Part shown: positions 1 through 6,991 of the stretch, piece after piece
Numbering within the stretch: position 1 is the first letter of the stretch
Layout: every line of letters starts with the position of its first letter
From: Actinomycetota bacterium
Lineage (GTDB): Bacteria; Actinomycetota; Actinomycetes; Nanopelagicales; Nanopelagicaceae
Reading direction: 5' to 3'
NCBI GenBank assembly: GCA_005777515.1
Contig: SXMA01000021.1
Location: 1-10,019 of the forward strand
Length of the DNA: 10,019 nucleotides
Notes under the pieces: model-generated
Databases searched by the model: none
Told to the model about the DNA's origin: nothing
What the model saw: the letters and a program-made list of their open reading frames with translations, nothing else
Translations under genes and position numbers: made by a program

Positions 1-861
1 AAAGAGCACTCAGCTGTTGATTGGTCGATTCGCCCATTAGAGCAGGAATGGCTTGATTATGCAGCGCTTGATGTGGCGTTATTAATCGACCTTAGAGATA
101 AAGTGGCAGAAATGCTTGAGGCGCAAGGGAAATTAAAGTGGGCGGTGCAAGACTTTGCGGCAATATTAAAGAGCCCTCCCCTTGAGAAACGTAAAGAGCC
201 TTGGAGAAGAACTTCGGGAATGCATGAGATTAAATCTCGATATCAACTAGCACTCATCAGGCAGCTCTGGCAGAGACGAGATGAGATTGCAGCTTCAATT
301 GATCTAGCTCCGGGAAGGCTCTTATCAGATGCGGTGATTATTGCCTTGGCTAAATCCAATGTGAAAAGTAGAGATGAACTTATGAAACTTAACGAAGCTA
401 AGGCGAGAATAAGAAATGAAATTCAAAAGAGCTACATCGACACTTGGCTAGAGACATTTCTTGCAGCCCAGTCATTAACTCAAGAGCAGTGGCCAGAACT
501 TCGAAGCAGAAGTGATTCTCTTCCCCCAGTTAAGATTTGGAAGGCAAAGTTTCCTATCGCCTATGCTCACATAAGCCATGCCAAAGCTAAGTTAAATGAA
601 ATTGCATTAGAGCTAAATATCCCCCTGGAGAACCTCCTAGGACCTGAGTTGGTAAGAAAGATCTGCTTTGATAACGCAAGTGAGCAAATCCATAAGATGA
701 GCGAGGCTCTACTGGCAAGAGTTGAGGCGCAGTTGAGGCTTAATGGAGCAAGAGAGTGGCAGATAGAAAAGTGCTCTCAGCCTCTGGCCGAAAGCCTCGG
801 AGAGGCTGAGCCGTTGCCTCCTCCTGCCCCCGTTGCGGATGAAACCGAGGCTCAAGAGTGA
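1..861 (+). CDS. rnd: Ribonuclease D (HRDC domain protein), 3' part only
   Basis: This is the C-terminal 286 residues of an RNase D family 3'-5' exoribonuclease, which trims structured RNA 3' ends such as tRNA precursors. The reading frame is open from base 1, so the true start lies outside the window; the GTG at 73 is internal and would cut off a catalytic motif. Seen: the sequence VDWSIRPL followed by DYAALD at visible residues 19-24, the third exonuclease motif of the DEDDy superfamily with its conserved Tyr20 and Asp24. An HRDC nucleic-acid-binding domain follows at about residues 78-145 (SRYQLALIRQLWQRRDEIA, then APGRLLSDA). After it comes a helical C-terminal region and a Pro/Glu-rich tail. 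The first two exonuclease motifs are missing because of the window edge. The gene stops at TGA 859-861, 58 bp before efeU, with no convincing intrinsic terminator. Family assignment is firm; the natural RNA substrate is unknown. Confidence 0.93.
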   Translation, partial: KEHSAVDWSIRPLEQEWLDYAALDVALLIDLRDKVAEMLEAQGKLKWAVQDFAAILKSPPLEKRKEPWRRTSGMHEIKSRYQLALIRQLWQRRDEIAASIDLAPGRLLSDAVIIALAKSNVKSRDELMKLNEAKARIRNEIQKSYIDTWLETFLAAQSLTQEQWPELRSRSDSLPPVKIWKAKFPIAYAHISHAKAKLNEIALELNIPLENLLGPELVRKICFDNASEQIHKMSEALLARVEAQLRLNGAREWQIEKCSQPLAESLGEAEPLPPPAPVADETEAQE

Positions 862-867
862 GATGAA

Positions 868-891
868 TTACGCAACATTTGAGTTGCGTAA
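868..891. repeat. Perfect 9-bp inverted repeat, candidate efeU operator
   Basis: TTACGCAAC at 868-876 and GTTGCGTAA at 883-891 are exact reverse complements around a 6-nt spacer, ATTTGA. The right arm covers the proposed efeU -35 (884-889), the position of a repressor operator. It could instead be a hairpin at the end of the rnd transcript, but no T-run follows it, so an intrinsic terminator is unlikely. It does not resemble the classic IdeR/DtxR iron box (TTAGGTTAG-type). The binding protein is unknown. Confidence 0.55.
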
Positions 892-913
892 ATCGTGGGA
901 GTTGGATTAATCT
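884..913 (+). promoter_or_regulatory. Probable leaderless promoter of efeU
   Basis: The -10 element TAATCT (908-913) fits the actinobacterial TAnnnT consensus and ends 6 nt before the GTG at 920, so transcription would start on or next to the start codon. A possible -35 is TTGCGT (884-889), 18-bp spacer. No Shine-Dalgarno sequence lies before the GTG, which agrees with a leaderless mRNA. The -10 is good; the -35 is weaker. Confidence 0.6.
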
Positions 914-919
914 CTACCC

Positions 920-1741
920 GTGCTAAGTAATTTCCTGATAGCCCTGCGCGAGGGCCTTGAGGCTGCCCTCATCGTTGGAATTCTCGTGGCCTACGTGGTC
1001 AAAACCAACCGCCGTAACCTACTGCCGCCTTTGTGGAGCGGAGTTGGTGTTGCTCTAGCTATCTCTTTCGCACTCGGTGGCTTCTTGGCTTTCACCTCAG
1101 CCGAACTTTCTGAAAGAGGCGAGGAGTTCTTTGCGGGAACTACCTCTTTCGTAGCTGTCGCCTTGGTTACTTGGATGGTCTTTTGGATGAAGGCCACCGC
1201 CAGAGCCCTTAGAGATACTCTCCATGAGAAGGTCGAGACCGCTGCGATGGTTGGCCCGTTAGCTCTTGCCGCAGCAGCTTTTTTCGCCGTCGCACGCGAA
1301 GGTCTTGAGACTGCTCTTTTTGTCTACTCAAATTTTCAAGTTGCTGGTTCAAAAACTCCTGCCACGATCGGTTTGGTTTCAGGGCTGCTACTTGCAGTTT
1401 TACTGGGCTATGCAATATATCGAAGGGCGATTAAGTTCAATCTCTCTAAGTTCTTTACGATAACTGGCGTCGCTCTGATTATTGTCGCCGCTGGAGTTCT
1501 ATCTTATGGAATCCATGAATTCCAAGAACTGGGCTGGCTCCCAGGGGAAGAGTCATATGCCTGGGATGTAACATCCTGGATGGCTGCAGATTCAATTATG
1601 GGATCACTGCTTGCCGGGACTATCGGATTTGATACCACAATGTCCTGGTTGCAATTGCTGGCTTACGGCGCCTACATTCTTGGAACGCTTTATCTATACC
1701 TAAGACCAGCCAAGAGTCTGACTCCTGTAAAGCAGAGTTAA
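920..1741 (+). CDS. efeU: FTR1/EfeU-family high-affinity iron permease
   Basis: A 273-residue inner-membrane iron permease of the oxidase-dependent FTR1 family. Both iron-handling REGLE motifs are visible, at residues 10-14 in the first membrane segment and 126-130 in the fourth. A short acidic loop with ERGEE lies at 65-69, and the family signature GVLSYGIHEFQELGWLP spans 192-208. I count about seven hydrophobic segments (near 4-26, 39-58, 73-90, 113-136, 149-167, 178-197, 244-262), matching the EfeU topology. Start: GTG at 920, chosen because the N-terminus runs directly into the first REGLE helix and a -10 element sits 6 nt upstream. In Escherichia coli and many other bacteria EfeU works with EfeO and the haem peroxidase EfeB; neither is encoded here, so partners must be elsewhere or absent. 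The gene is flanked by unrelated housekeeping genes and has its own promoter. Iron uptake is known for the family; ferrous versus ferric specificity cannot be read from the sequence. Confidence 0.92.
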   Translation: MLSNFLIALREGLEAALIVGILVAYVVKTNRRNLLPPLWSGVGVALAISFALGGFLAFTSAELSERGEEFFAGTTSFVAVALVTWMVFWMKATARALRDTLHEKVETAAMVGPLALAAAAFFAVAREGLETALFVYSNFQVAGSKTPATIGLVSGLLLAVLLGYAIYRRAIKFNLSKFFTITGVALIIVAAGVLSYGIHEFQELGWLPGEESYAWDVTSWMAADSIMGSLLAGTIGFDTTMSWLQLLAYGAYILGTLYLYLRPAKSLTPVKQS

Positions 1742-1755
1742 TAGCTAGAAAGCAC

Positions 1756-1784
1756 TTTGCTAATAGGTTACTGACCAGTAACCT
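1756..1784 (+). promoter_or_regulatory. Probable leaderless promoter of fadAB
   Basis: TAACCT (1779-1784) matches TAnnnT and ends 6 nt before the ATG at 1791. The best -35-like hexamer is TTTGCT (1756-1761) with a 17-bp spacer, a poor match to TTGACA, as would suit a regulated promoter. The bases before the ATG (AGCGGC) hold no Shine-Dalgarno sequence. A 22-bp palindrome covers the -10. Confidence 0.55.
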
Positions 1785-1785
1785 A
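1764..1785. promoter_or_regulatory. 22-bp perfect palindrome, candidate operator of fadAB
   Basis: TAGGTTACTG (1764-1773) and CAGTAACCTA (1776-1785) are exact reverse complements separated by AC. Twenty of 22 positions are paired, the form expected of a site for a dimeric repressor of the TetR type. It covers the fadA -10 and ends 5 bp before the ATG, so a bound protein would block transcription. Fatty-acid degradation genes in bacteria are often controlled by acyl-CoA-responsive TetR-family repressors; that this is such a site is inference. No regulator gene is in the window. A terminator role for efeU is less likely, since no T-run follows. Confidence 0.7.
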
Positions 1786-1790
1786 GCGGC

Positions 1791-2993
1791 ATGAATACTG
1801 CCACCACCTCAACCAATGTAGTTCTCCTTGATGCTGTTCGCTCCCCTTTTGGAAAAGCTGGAAGTTTATATGCCGGCACCCGCGCCGATGACATTATCGT
1901 TCGAACTATTCGCGGCCTGTTAGAGCGAAATCCATCGGTTAAGCCATCTGAAATTGATGATGTAGCAATTGCTGCTGCTACTCAATATGGCGATCAAGGA
2001 ATGAACATCGGTAGAAGCGCATCACTTCTGGCAGGAATTCCAAATACTGTTCCGGGTTATTCAATCGATCGCTGGTGCGCAGGTGCGCTAACTTCAGTGA
2101 CAACTCTGGCTGGATCTATTGCGATGGGCGCATACGATCTTGCAATCGCTGGCGGTGTGGAACACATGGGCAATCACCCAATGGGCGATGGCATGGATCC
2201 AAATCCTAGGTATTTAGCAGAGAAGTTAGTTGATACTGATGCGCTCTCGATGGGAAATACTGCAGAGCGTCTGCACGATAAATTCCCACACCTAACCAAG
2301 GAGAGAGCAGATAAATATGCCCTTCGCTCTCAAGAAAAAACTGCCGCTGCATATAAGAGCGGAAAGATCCAACCGAATTTGATTCCAGTTGCAGTAAGAA
2401 GCGCTGAGCAAGGTTGGGGGGTTGCAACAGTTGATGAACCACCAAGACCTGGAACAACCCTTGAAGCACTAACTGCGCTAAAGACTCCATTTCGTCCTCA
2501 GGGCAGAGTAACTGCTGGAAATGCGGCAGGACTAAACGATGGCGCAACAGCAGCGCTTCTTGCTAGCGAGAGTAAAGCTAAAGAGCTAGGCCTATCACCA
2601 AAGGCTAGATTGATTACCTTTGCATTTGCTGGAGTAGAACCAGAGATCATGGGATATGGGCCTGTGCCATCAACGCTTAAGGCTCTTGATAAGGCAGGCT
2701 TAAAGATTGAAGATATTGGTTTATTTGAGATTAATGAAGCCTTCTCAATCCAAGTGCTCTCATTCCTTGACTACTTTGGAATTGGTGATGATGACCCAAG
2801 AGTGAATCCTTATGGTGGAGCAATTGCTGTTGGCCATCCACTTGCATCATCTGGAATCCGTTTGATTCTCAACCTTGCTGAGGGCTTTAAAGATCACCCA
2901 GAAGTTAGATATGGCATTACCACTATGTGTATTGGACTTGGAATGGGTGGAACCATCATCTGGGAGAACCCAAATTACAAAAAGGGAGCATAA
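1791..2993 (+). CDS. fadA: Acetyl-CoA acyltransferase (3-ketoacyl-CoA thiolase)
   Basis: A 400-residue thiolase of normal family length. It cleaves 3-ketoacyl-CoA with CoA to give acetyl-CoA and a shortened acyl-CoA, the last step of beta-oxidation in the cytoplasm. Visible catalytic elements are the nucleophile Cys96 in DRWCAGA, the GNAAGLNDGA loop at 243-252, NEAF at 315-318, His349 in GGAIAVGHP and the second cysteine Cys380 in TTMCIGLGMGG. All residues needed for catalysis are present. The ATG at 1791 gives the usual short lead into VVLLDAVRSPFGK and lies 6 nt after a -10 element. It is the first gene of a tight operon: fadB begins 5 bp after the stop. This pairing of a separate thiolase with a hydratase/dehydrogenase fusion supports a degradative enzyme rather than a biosynthetic acetoacetyl-CoA thiolase. 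Acyl chain-length preference cannot be inferred. Confidence 0.94.
   Translation: MNTATTSTNVVLLDAVRSPFGKAGSLYAGTRADDIIVRTIRGLLERNPSVKPSEIDDVAIAAATQYGDQGMNIGRSASLLAGIPNTVPGYSIDRWCAGALTSVTTLAGSIAMGAYDLAIAGGVEHMGNHPMGDGMDPNPRYLAEKLVDTDALSMGNTAERLHDKFPHLTKERADKYALRSQEKTAAAYKSGKIQPNLIPVAVRSAEQGWGVATVDEPPRPGTTLEALTALKTPFRPQGRVTAGNAAGLNDGATAALLASESKAKELGLSPKARLITFAFAGVEPEIMGYGPVPSTLKALDKAGLKIEDIGLFEINEAFSIQVLSFLDYFGIGDDDPRVNPYGGAIAVGHPLASSGIRLILNLAEGFKDHPEVRYGITTMCIGLGMGGTIIWENPNYKKGA
2981..2988 (+). promoter_or_regulatory. Shine-Dalgarno sequence of fadB inside the fadA 3' end
   Basis: AAAGGGAG lies 10 nt before the ATG at 2999 and differs by little from the AAAGGAGG ideal. It decides the start: a longer in-frame reading from 2927 would run over the last codons of fadA and add 24 residues with no family resemblance. 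It is also the only clear ribosome binding site seen before a gene start in the window. Confidence 0.7.
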
Positions 2994-2998
2994 GTAAT

Positions 2999-5098
2999 AT
3001 GGCAGAGATAACAACTCCCCCAGATGAAGTAGTAACAAACGCTCTCTTGCGCCAAGTTGATCTTTCATCTTTCGGTGCATCTGGCACCCTTGCCTTGATA
3101 ACTTTAGATAACGGCCATGATCACACCAGGCCAAATACCTTTGGAATTCAATCTCTAAACTCACTAAATGATGCAATTACCGCAGCTGAAAGTAGCGATG
3201 CGGTAGCGATAGCAATTATTGGAAAGCCCTTTATCTTTGCAGCTGGAGCAGATCTATCTGGAATTTCATATGTTGCCAAGCGAGAGCAATCACTAGCCTT
3301 TGGAAAATTAGGACATGACATCTTTAAAAGACTTGGCAGAAGCAAGAAGGTCACTTTTACCTTTATCAATGGGCTTGCTTTAGGTGGCGGCCTTGAAGTG
3401 GGACTGCATTGCAATTATCGAACCATGGCTACAACTGCCCTTACGGCGCTCCCCGAGTGTTTCCTTGGCTTAGTTCCTGGCTGGGGCGGAGCGACACTGC
3501 TTCCTAAACTAATTGGGCCAGAGAGAGCTGTGCAGGTAATTATTTTAAATGCTTTAAATAACAATACGATGATGAAGGCTAAAGATGCCCAGGGCCTGGG
3601 AGTTGTTGATGCAGTGTTTGAGCCTGCTGACTTTCTAGAAAAATCAATCGCCTTTGCTGCCAGAATTGTTTCAGGAAAAGAGAAGATAGAGCGTAAAGAT
3701 TATTCAACAGATCCAAATTGGGATAAAGCTTTAGAAACGGGGAAAGCTGTGATTGCCAAAAAATATGGCGGAGCAGATATTGAAGCCCCAAGACGCGCCT
3801 TGGAACTCATCTCCGCTGCAAGAAGTAACACCCTTGATCAAGGATTTGATGCTGAGGATGAGATTTTGGCAAACCTGGTGATGGGCAATCCTTTGAGGGC
3901 CTCGCTCTATGCATTTAATCTGATTCAAAAGAAGCGTAAGAAAGTTGAAGGCGCTCCAAAGCCTGCTCTTGCTAGAAAGGTAACAAAAGCCGGAGTTGTA
4001 GGAGCTGGCTTGATGGCATCCCAATTAGCACTTCTAATGATTAGAAACCTAAAAGTGCCAGTAGTTATGACTGATCTTGACCAAGAGCGCGTTGATAAAG
4101 GTGTTGCTTGGGTTAAAAATGAGATTAATAAGTTAGTTGAGAAGAAGCGCTTAAGCCCAGAGGCCGCAGCCAGATTATCGTCTCTAATCTCAGGATCTGT
4201 AAGCCAATCTGCTTTTGCTGGTTGTGACTTCATAATTGAAGCAGTATTTGAAGAGCTCTCGATAAAGCAGAAGTTGTTTAAGGATCTGGAGGCAATAATC
4301 TCTGCTGAGTGCGTGCTAGCTACCAATACTTCATCGCTCTCGGTTGAAAAAATGGGTGAAGGTCTTAAGAACCCAGAGCGCGTTGTTGGATTCCACTTCT
4401 TTAATCCAGTAGCTGTTATGCCACTTTTGGAGGTAGCAAGAACTTCAAAAACTGATGATGCCACTACTGCAACTGCAATTAACGTCGGTAAAGAGCTCAA
4501 GAAAACAATGATTATTTGTAAAGATGCTCCAGGCTTTGTGGTTAATCGCTTGCTAACAAGATTTATGGGCGAAGTTACAGATGCTGTCGATGAAGGAACT
4601 CCGACAGATGTAGCCGATAACGCTCTGCGTCCTCTTGGATTTCCAATGTCGCCATTTGAACTATTTGGCCTAGTTGGTCCAGGAGTTGCTCTTCATGTCT
4701 CCAAGACTTTAAATGCCAACCTAGGCCCGCGCTATCGCATCTCGCCAACTGTCTCTCGAATGGTGGAGAAAGGCGTAAAAACTTTCTATGTCAAAGATGA
4801 GAAAGGCGCACTTAGCGTTAATCCTGAGGCTATTGCTCTCATTGAAAAGGGAGATAAACCATCAACTGCAGAGCAAGTTCGCACCAGAGCTCTTTCAGCC
4901 CTGGCTCAAGAGGCAAGAATGATGCTGGATGAAGGCGTTGTTGCCACCGCATCAGAGATTGATCTCTGCATGTTGCTAGGGGCGGGATGGCCAATGCATT
5001 TAGGCGGAATATTGCCTTATCTTGATAGAGAAGGAATTAGTGAAGCGGTTTGCGGTCAGCGTTTTCATCCGCCGCAAGTTGCATCCCTTCCTGCTTAA
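2999..5098 (+). CDS. fadB: Fatty acid oxidation protein: enoyl-CoA hydratase / 3-hydroxyacyl-CoA dehydrogenase
   Basis: A 699-residue multifunctional beta-oxidation enzyme that hydrates trans-2-enoyl-CoA and oxidises the L-3-hydroxyacyl-CoA with NAD+, feeding FadA. Domain order: an N-terminal crotonase domain at about 20-230, with oxyanion-hole AAGADL at 81-86, Glu133 in ALGGGLEVG and Glu153 in LPECFLGLVPGWGG, the two glutamates used by hydratases. A helical linker follows. The NAD-binding Rossmann domain starts near 328, with GVVGAGLMASQLA at 332-344, TNTSS at 442-446, the catalytic-base His466 in VVGFHFFNP, and CKDAPGFVVNRLL at 507-519. Dehydrogenase C-terminal domains fill the rest. In the dinucleotide motif the common GxGxMGxG reads GAGLMASQ, a form I associate with actinobacterial homologues. 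The start at 2999 is set by the Shine-Dalgarno sequence. The last 62 bp overlap dxs tail to tail; the ending RFHPPQVASLP resembles family C-termini, so the fadB end is probably the older one. Confidence 0.94.
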   Translation: MAEITTPPDEVVTNALLRQVDLSSFGASGTLALITLDNGHDHTRPNTFGIQSLNSLNDAITAAESSDAVAIAIIGKPFIFAAGADLSGISYVAKREQSLAFGKLGHDIFKRLGRSKKVTFTFINGLALGGGLEVGLHCNYRTMATTALTALPECFLGLVPGWGGATLLPKLIGPERAVQVIILNALNNNTMMKAKDAQGLGVVDAVFEPADFLEKSIAFAARIVSGKEKIERKDYSTDPNWDKALETGKAVIAKKYGGADIEAPRRALELISAARSNTLDQGFDAEDEILANLVMGNPLRASLYAFNLIQKKRKKVEGAPKPALARKVTKAGVVGAGLMASQLALLMIRNLKVPVVMTDLDQERVDKGVAWVKNEINKLVEKKRLSPEAAARLSSLISGSVSQSAFAGCDFIIEAVFEELSIKQKLFKDLEAIISAECVLATNTSSLSVEKMGEGLKNPERVVGFHFFNPVAVMPLLEVARTSKTDDATTATAINVGKELKKTMIICKDAPGFVVNRLLTRFMGEVTDAVDEGTPTDVADNALRPLGFPMSPFELFGLVGPGVALHVSKTLNANLGPRYRISPTVSRMVEKGVKTFYVKDEKGALSVNPEAIALIEKGDKPSTAEQVRTRALSALAQEARMMLDEGVVATASEIDLCMLLGAGWPMHLGGILPYLDREGISEAVCGQRFHPPQVASLPA
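5037..5098. other. Convergent antisense overlap of fadB and dxs
   Basis: The stop of fadB (5096-5098) and the stop of dxs (TAA read on the minus strand at 5037-5039) lie inside each other's coding sequence, so 62 bp are coding on both strands. There is no room for a separate terminator between the genes. The overlap encodes about 20 C-terminal residues of Dxs that lie beyond its recognisable domain and the better conserved FadB tail. The simplest explanation is that dxs lost an earlier stop and read into fadB. Confidence 0.85.
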
Positions 5099-6971
5099 CA
5101 TTTAACGAAGCCCAGCCAACTAATTGACGGCTGATGCTCTGTGAAGTGATTCCAATATCTTGCAGAATTTCGGCGCGCTTTGAGTGTTGAATAAATTCCA
5201 AAGGCACTCCAATTGAATGAATTGGCAGCTCTAAGCCATTTTCACGAAATAGCTCAGATAAGGTGCTAGCAATTCCGCCATGCTTAATTCCATCTTCGAG
5301 CACCACTACTCGTTTAAATCTTGGAGCCATGGCAAGAAGTGAATCTGCTGGAAGAGGCTTAACCCAGAGTGGATCGATGACAGTTACTCCAACGCCTTCG
5401 CGAAATGCTTGAGATGCAGCATCAATTGCAAGCGGCGCCATAGCTCCAATGCTCACAAGAAGAATGTCTGAGCTCTCGCCACGATAGAGAACATCTAGCC
5501 CGCCACGTCTTTCAAATGCTGGCAAATCTTTTCCAATTGCTCCCTTTGGAAAGCGAATGATTGAAGGGGCATCAGAGATGGCAACAGCTTCTGCTAGTGA
5601 TTCCTTTAATCTCGCGCCATCACGGGGCGCTGCCACAAATGCATTTGGAATGATTCCAGTAAGTGCTAGATCCCAGATTCCATGATGCGACGGACCATCA
5701 TCTCCAGTTATTCCTGCTCTATCTAAGACAAAGGTGACTCCAGCTTTATGTAATCCCACATCCAATAGCAATTGATCAAATGCACGATTTAGAAATGTTG
5801 AATAGACCGCAACTACTGGATGAAGGCCGGTATAAGCCATACCGGCAGCCGAGGTCACCGCGTGCTGTTCAGCAATTCCCACATCAAATGTTCGCTCCGG
5901 AAATTCTGCTTGGAATCTATCAAGCCCCGTTGGACCAAGCATGGCAGCAGTAATTGCCACAACATCTTTTCGCTCTCGACCTATCTCAACTAGCGCTTCA
6001 GAAAAAACTTTCGTCCACGTAGCGCCATTATTTGATAGCGGCTCCCCTGTTTCAGGATCAACGACCCCAACTGCGTGAAACTTCTCTGCCTCATCATTGA
6101 GCGCTGGAGCATGTCCCCGTCCCTTTTCAGTGATGGCGTGGACTAATACTGGCCCTGAGAATTTCTTTGCCTGATTCAGAGCACGCTCGAGTGCAGGAAT
6201 ATCATGACCATCAACTGGTCCCAGATACTTAAGTCCTAGATCCTCGAACATTCCTTGCGGAGCAACAATATCCTTAATACCTTTTTTCATTCCGTGGAGA
6301 GTTTCGTAGATTGGATTTCCGACAACCGGAGTCTTTTCCAATACTTGCTTTCCCCAATCAAGGAATTTTTCATATCCCTTTGTAGCGCGAAGCGTGGATA
6401 GATAAGTGGCTACTCCGCCAATAGTTGGTGAGTAAGAGCGTTCATTATCGTTAACCACAATCACAAGTTTTAGGTCATCCGAGGCAGCAATATTATTTAG
6501 CGCCTCCCAAGACATTCCACCTGTTAGAGCTCCATCTCCAACTACTGCTACAACAGTTCTATCGCTCTGATTCTGCAGAGCAAAACCGCGAGCGATTCCA
6601 TCAGCCCATGAGAGAGCTGTTGAAGCATGTGAGTTTTCAATAACATCATGTTCGCTCTCTGCCCTACTTGGATATCCAGCAATTCCTCCGCGCTGGCGAA
6701 GCTTTTCAAATCCTGCAGCTCTACCGGTTAATATCTTATGGACATAACTTTGATGGCCTGTGTCATAAACCATGACATCTTGGGGGGATTCAAATACGCG
6801 ATGAAGCGCGATACTCAACTCCACAATTCCAAGATTTGGTCCTAAATGTCCGCCTGACTTTGAAACTTTCTCGATTAGAAAAGCTCTGATCTCTGCCGCT
6901 AACTCTGTTAGCTCCCCTTGGCTAAAGCGCGCCAAGTCGCCAGGAGATTTAATCCGGCTAAGGTGTTTCAT
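5037..6971 (-). CDS. dxs: 1-deoxy-D-xylulose-5-phosphate synthase
   Basis: A 644-residue thiamine-diphosphate enzyme that condenses pyruvate and glyceraldehyde 3-phosphate to 1-deoxy-D-xylulose 5-phosphate, the entry to the MEP isoprenoid pathway and a supplier for thiamine and pyridoxal synthesis. Visible motifs: GGHLGPNLG at 40-48, DTGHQSYVHK at 70-79 with cofactor-contacting His73, the metal/ThDP motif GDGALTGGMSWEALNN at 145-160 with NDN at 174-176, GPVDGHD at 251-257, the ThDP-activating Glu368 in IAEQHAV, and DRAGITGDDGPSHHG at 417-431 with His429. The transketolase C-terminal domain follows (about 500-620). The final 20 or so residues are a polar tail without family likeness, encoded in the overlap with fadB. 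The start MKHLSRIKSPGDL fits relatives, and a TAGAAT -10 lies 6 nt upstream. Only 20 bp separate it from the upstream acnA stop, so read-through from acnA is also possible. All key residues are present. Confidence 0.96.
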   Translation of the reverse strand: MKHLSRIKSPGDLARFSQGELTELAAEIRAFLIEKVSKSGGHLGPNLGIVELSIALHRVFESPQDVMVYDTGHQSYVHKILTGRAAGFEKLRQRGGIAGYPSRAESEHDVIENSHASTALSWADGIARGFALQNQSDRTVVAVVGDGALTGGMSWEALNNIAASDDLKLVIVVNDNERSYSPTIGGVATYLSTLRATKGYEKFLDWGKQVLEKTPVVGNPIYETLHGMKKGIKDIVAPQGMFEDLGLKYLGPVDGHDIPALERALNQAKKFSGPVLVHAITEKGRGHAPALNDEAEKFHAVGVVDPETGEPLSNNGATWTKVFSEALVEIGRERKDVVAITAAMLGPTGLDRFQAEFPERTFDVGIAEQHAVTSAAGMAYTGLHPVVAVYSTFLNRAFDQLLLDVGLHKAGVTFVLDRAGITGDDGPSHHGIWDLALTGIIPNAFVAAPRDGARLKESLAEAVAISDAPSIIRFPKGAIGKDLPAFERRGGLDVLYRGESSDILLVSIGAMAPLAIDAASQAFREGVGVTVIDPLWVKPLPADSLLAMAPRFKRVVVLEDGIKHGGIASTLSELFRENGLELPIHSIGVPLEFIQHSKRAEILQDIGITSQSISRQLVGWASLNVKQEGMQLAADENADRKPLH

Positions 6972-6977
6972 GTCTGG

Positions 6978-6983
6978 ATTCTA
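6978..6983 (-). promoter_or_regulatory. Probable -10 element of a leaderless dxs promoter
   Basis: Read on the minus strand, TAGAAT (6983 to 6978) fits TAnnnT and is followed by CCAGAC and then the dxs ATG, the same 6-nt spacing as at the other promoters. The element lies in the 20-bp gap after the acnA stop. The -35 would fall within acnA, where only weak candidates such as TCTCTT (7001-7006) are seen. No Shine-Dalgarno sequence is present. Confidence 0.5.
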
Positions 6984-6991
6984 TCGGTGAA

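Noticed and set aside
73..75. GTG as the start of the RNase D gene
   Set aside because: The frame is open to base 1, and the upstream residues contain the conserved YxxxD exonuclease motif, so this codon is an internal valine.
2206..2547. A 113-codon minus-strand open frame opposite fadA
   Set aside because: It is Leu/Gln-rich, shadow-like and motif-free, and lies inside an intact thiolase gene.
2927..2998. Upstream extension of fadB overlapping the end of fadA
   Set aside because: The extra 24 residues come from the out-of-frame fadA 3' end, and a good Shine-Dalgarno sequence fits the ATG at 2999.
3925..4500. A 191-codon open frame on the minus strand opposite fadB
   Set aside because: It lies wholly inside the well-supported fadB gene, is rich in Ser/Thr/Ala with no recognisable motif, and has no promoter or ribosome binding site; it is a shadow of fadB codon use.
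5050..5077. TTGCGG / CCGCAA dyad as a bidirectional terminator between fadB and dxs
   Set aside because: Only a 6-bp stem with a 16-nt loop and no T-run on either strand; it is also within coding sequence on both strands.
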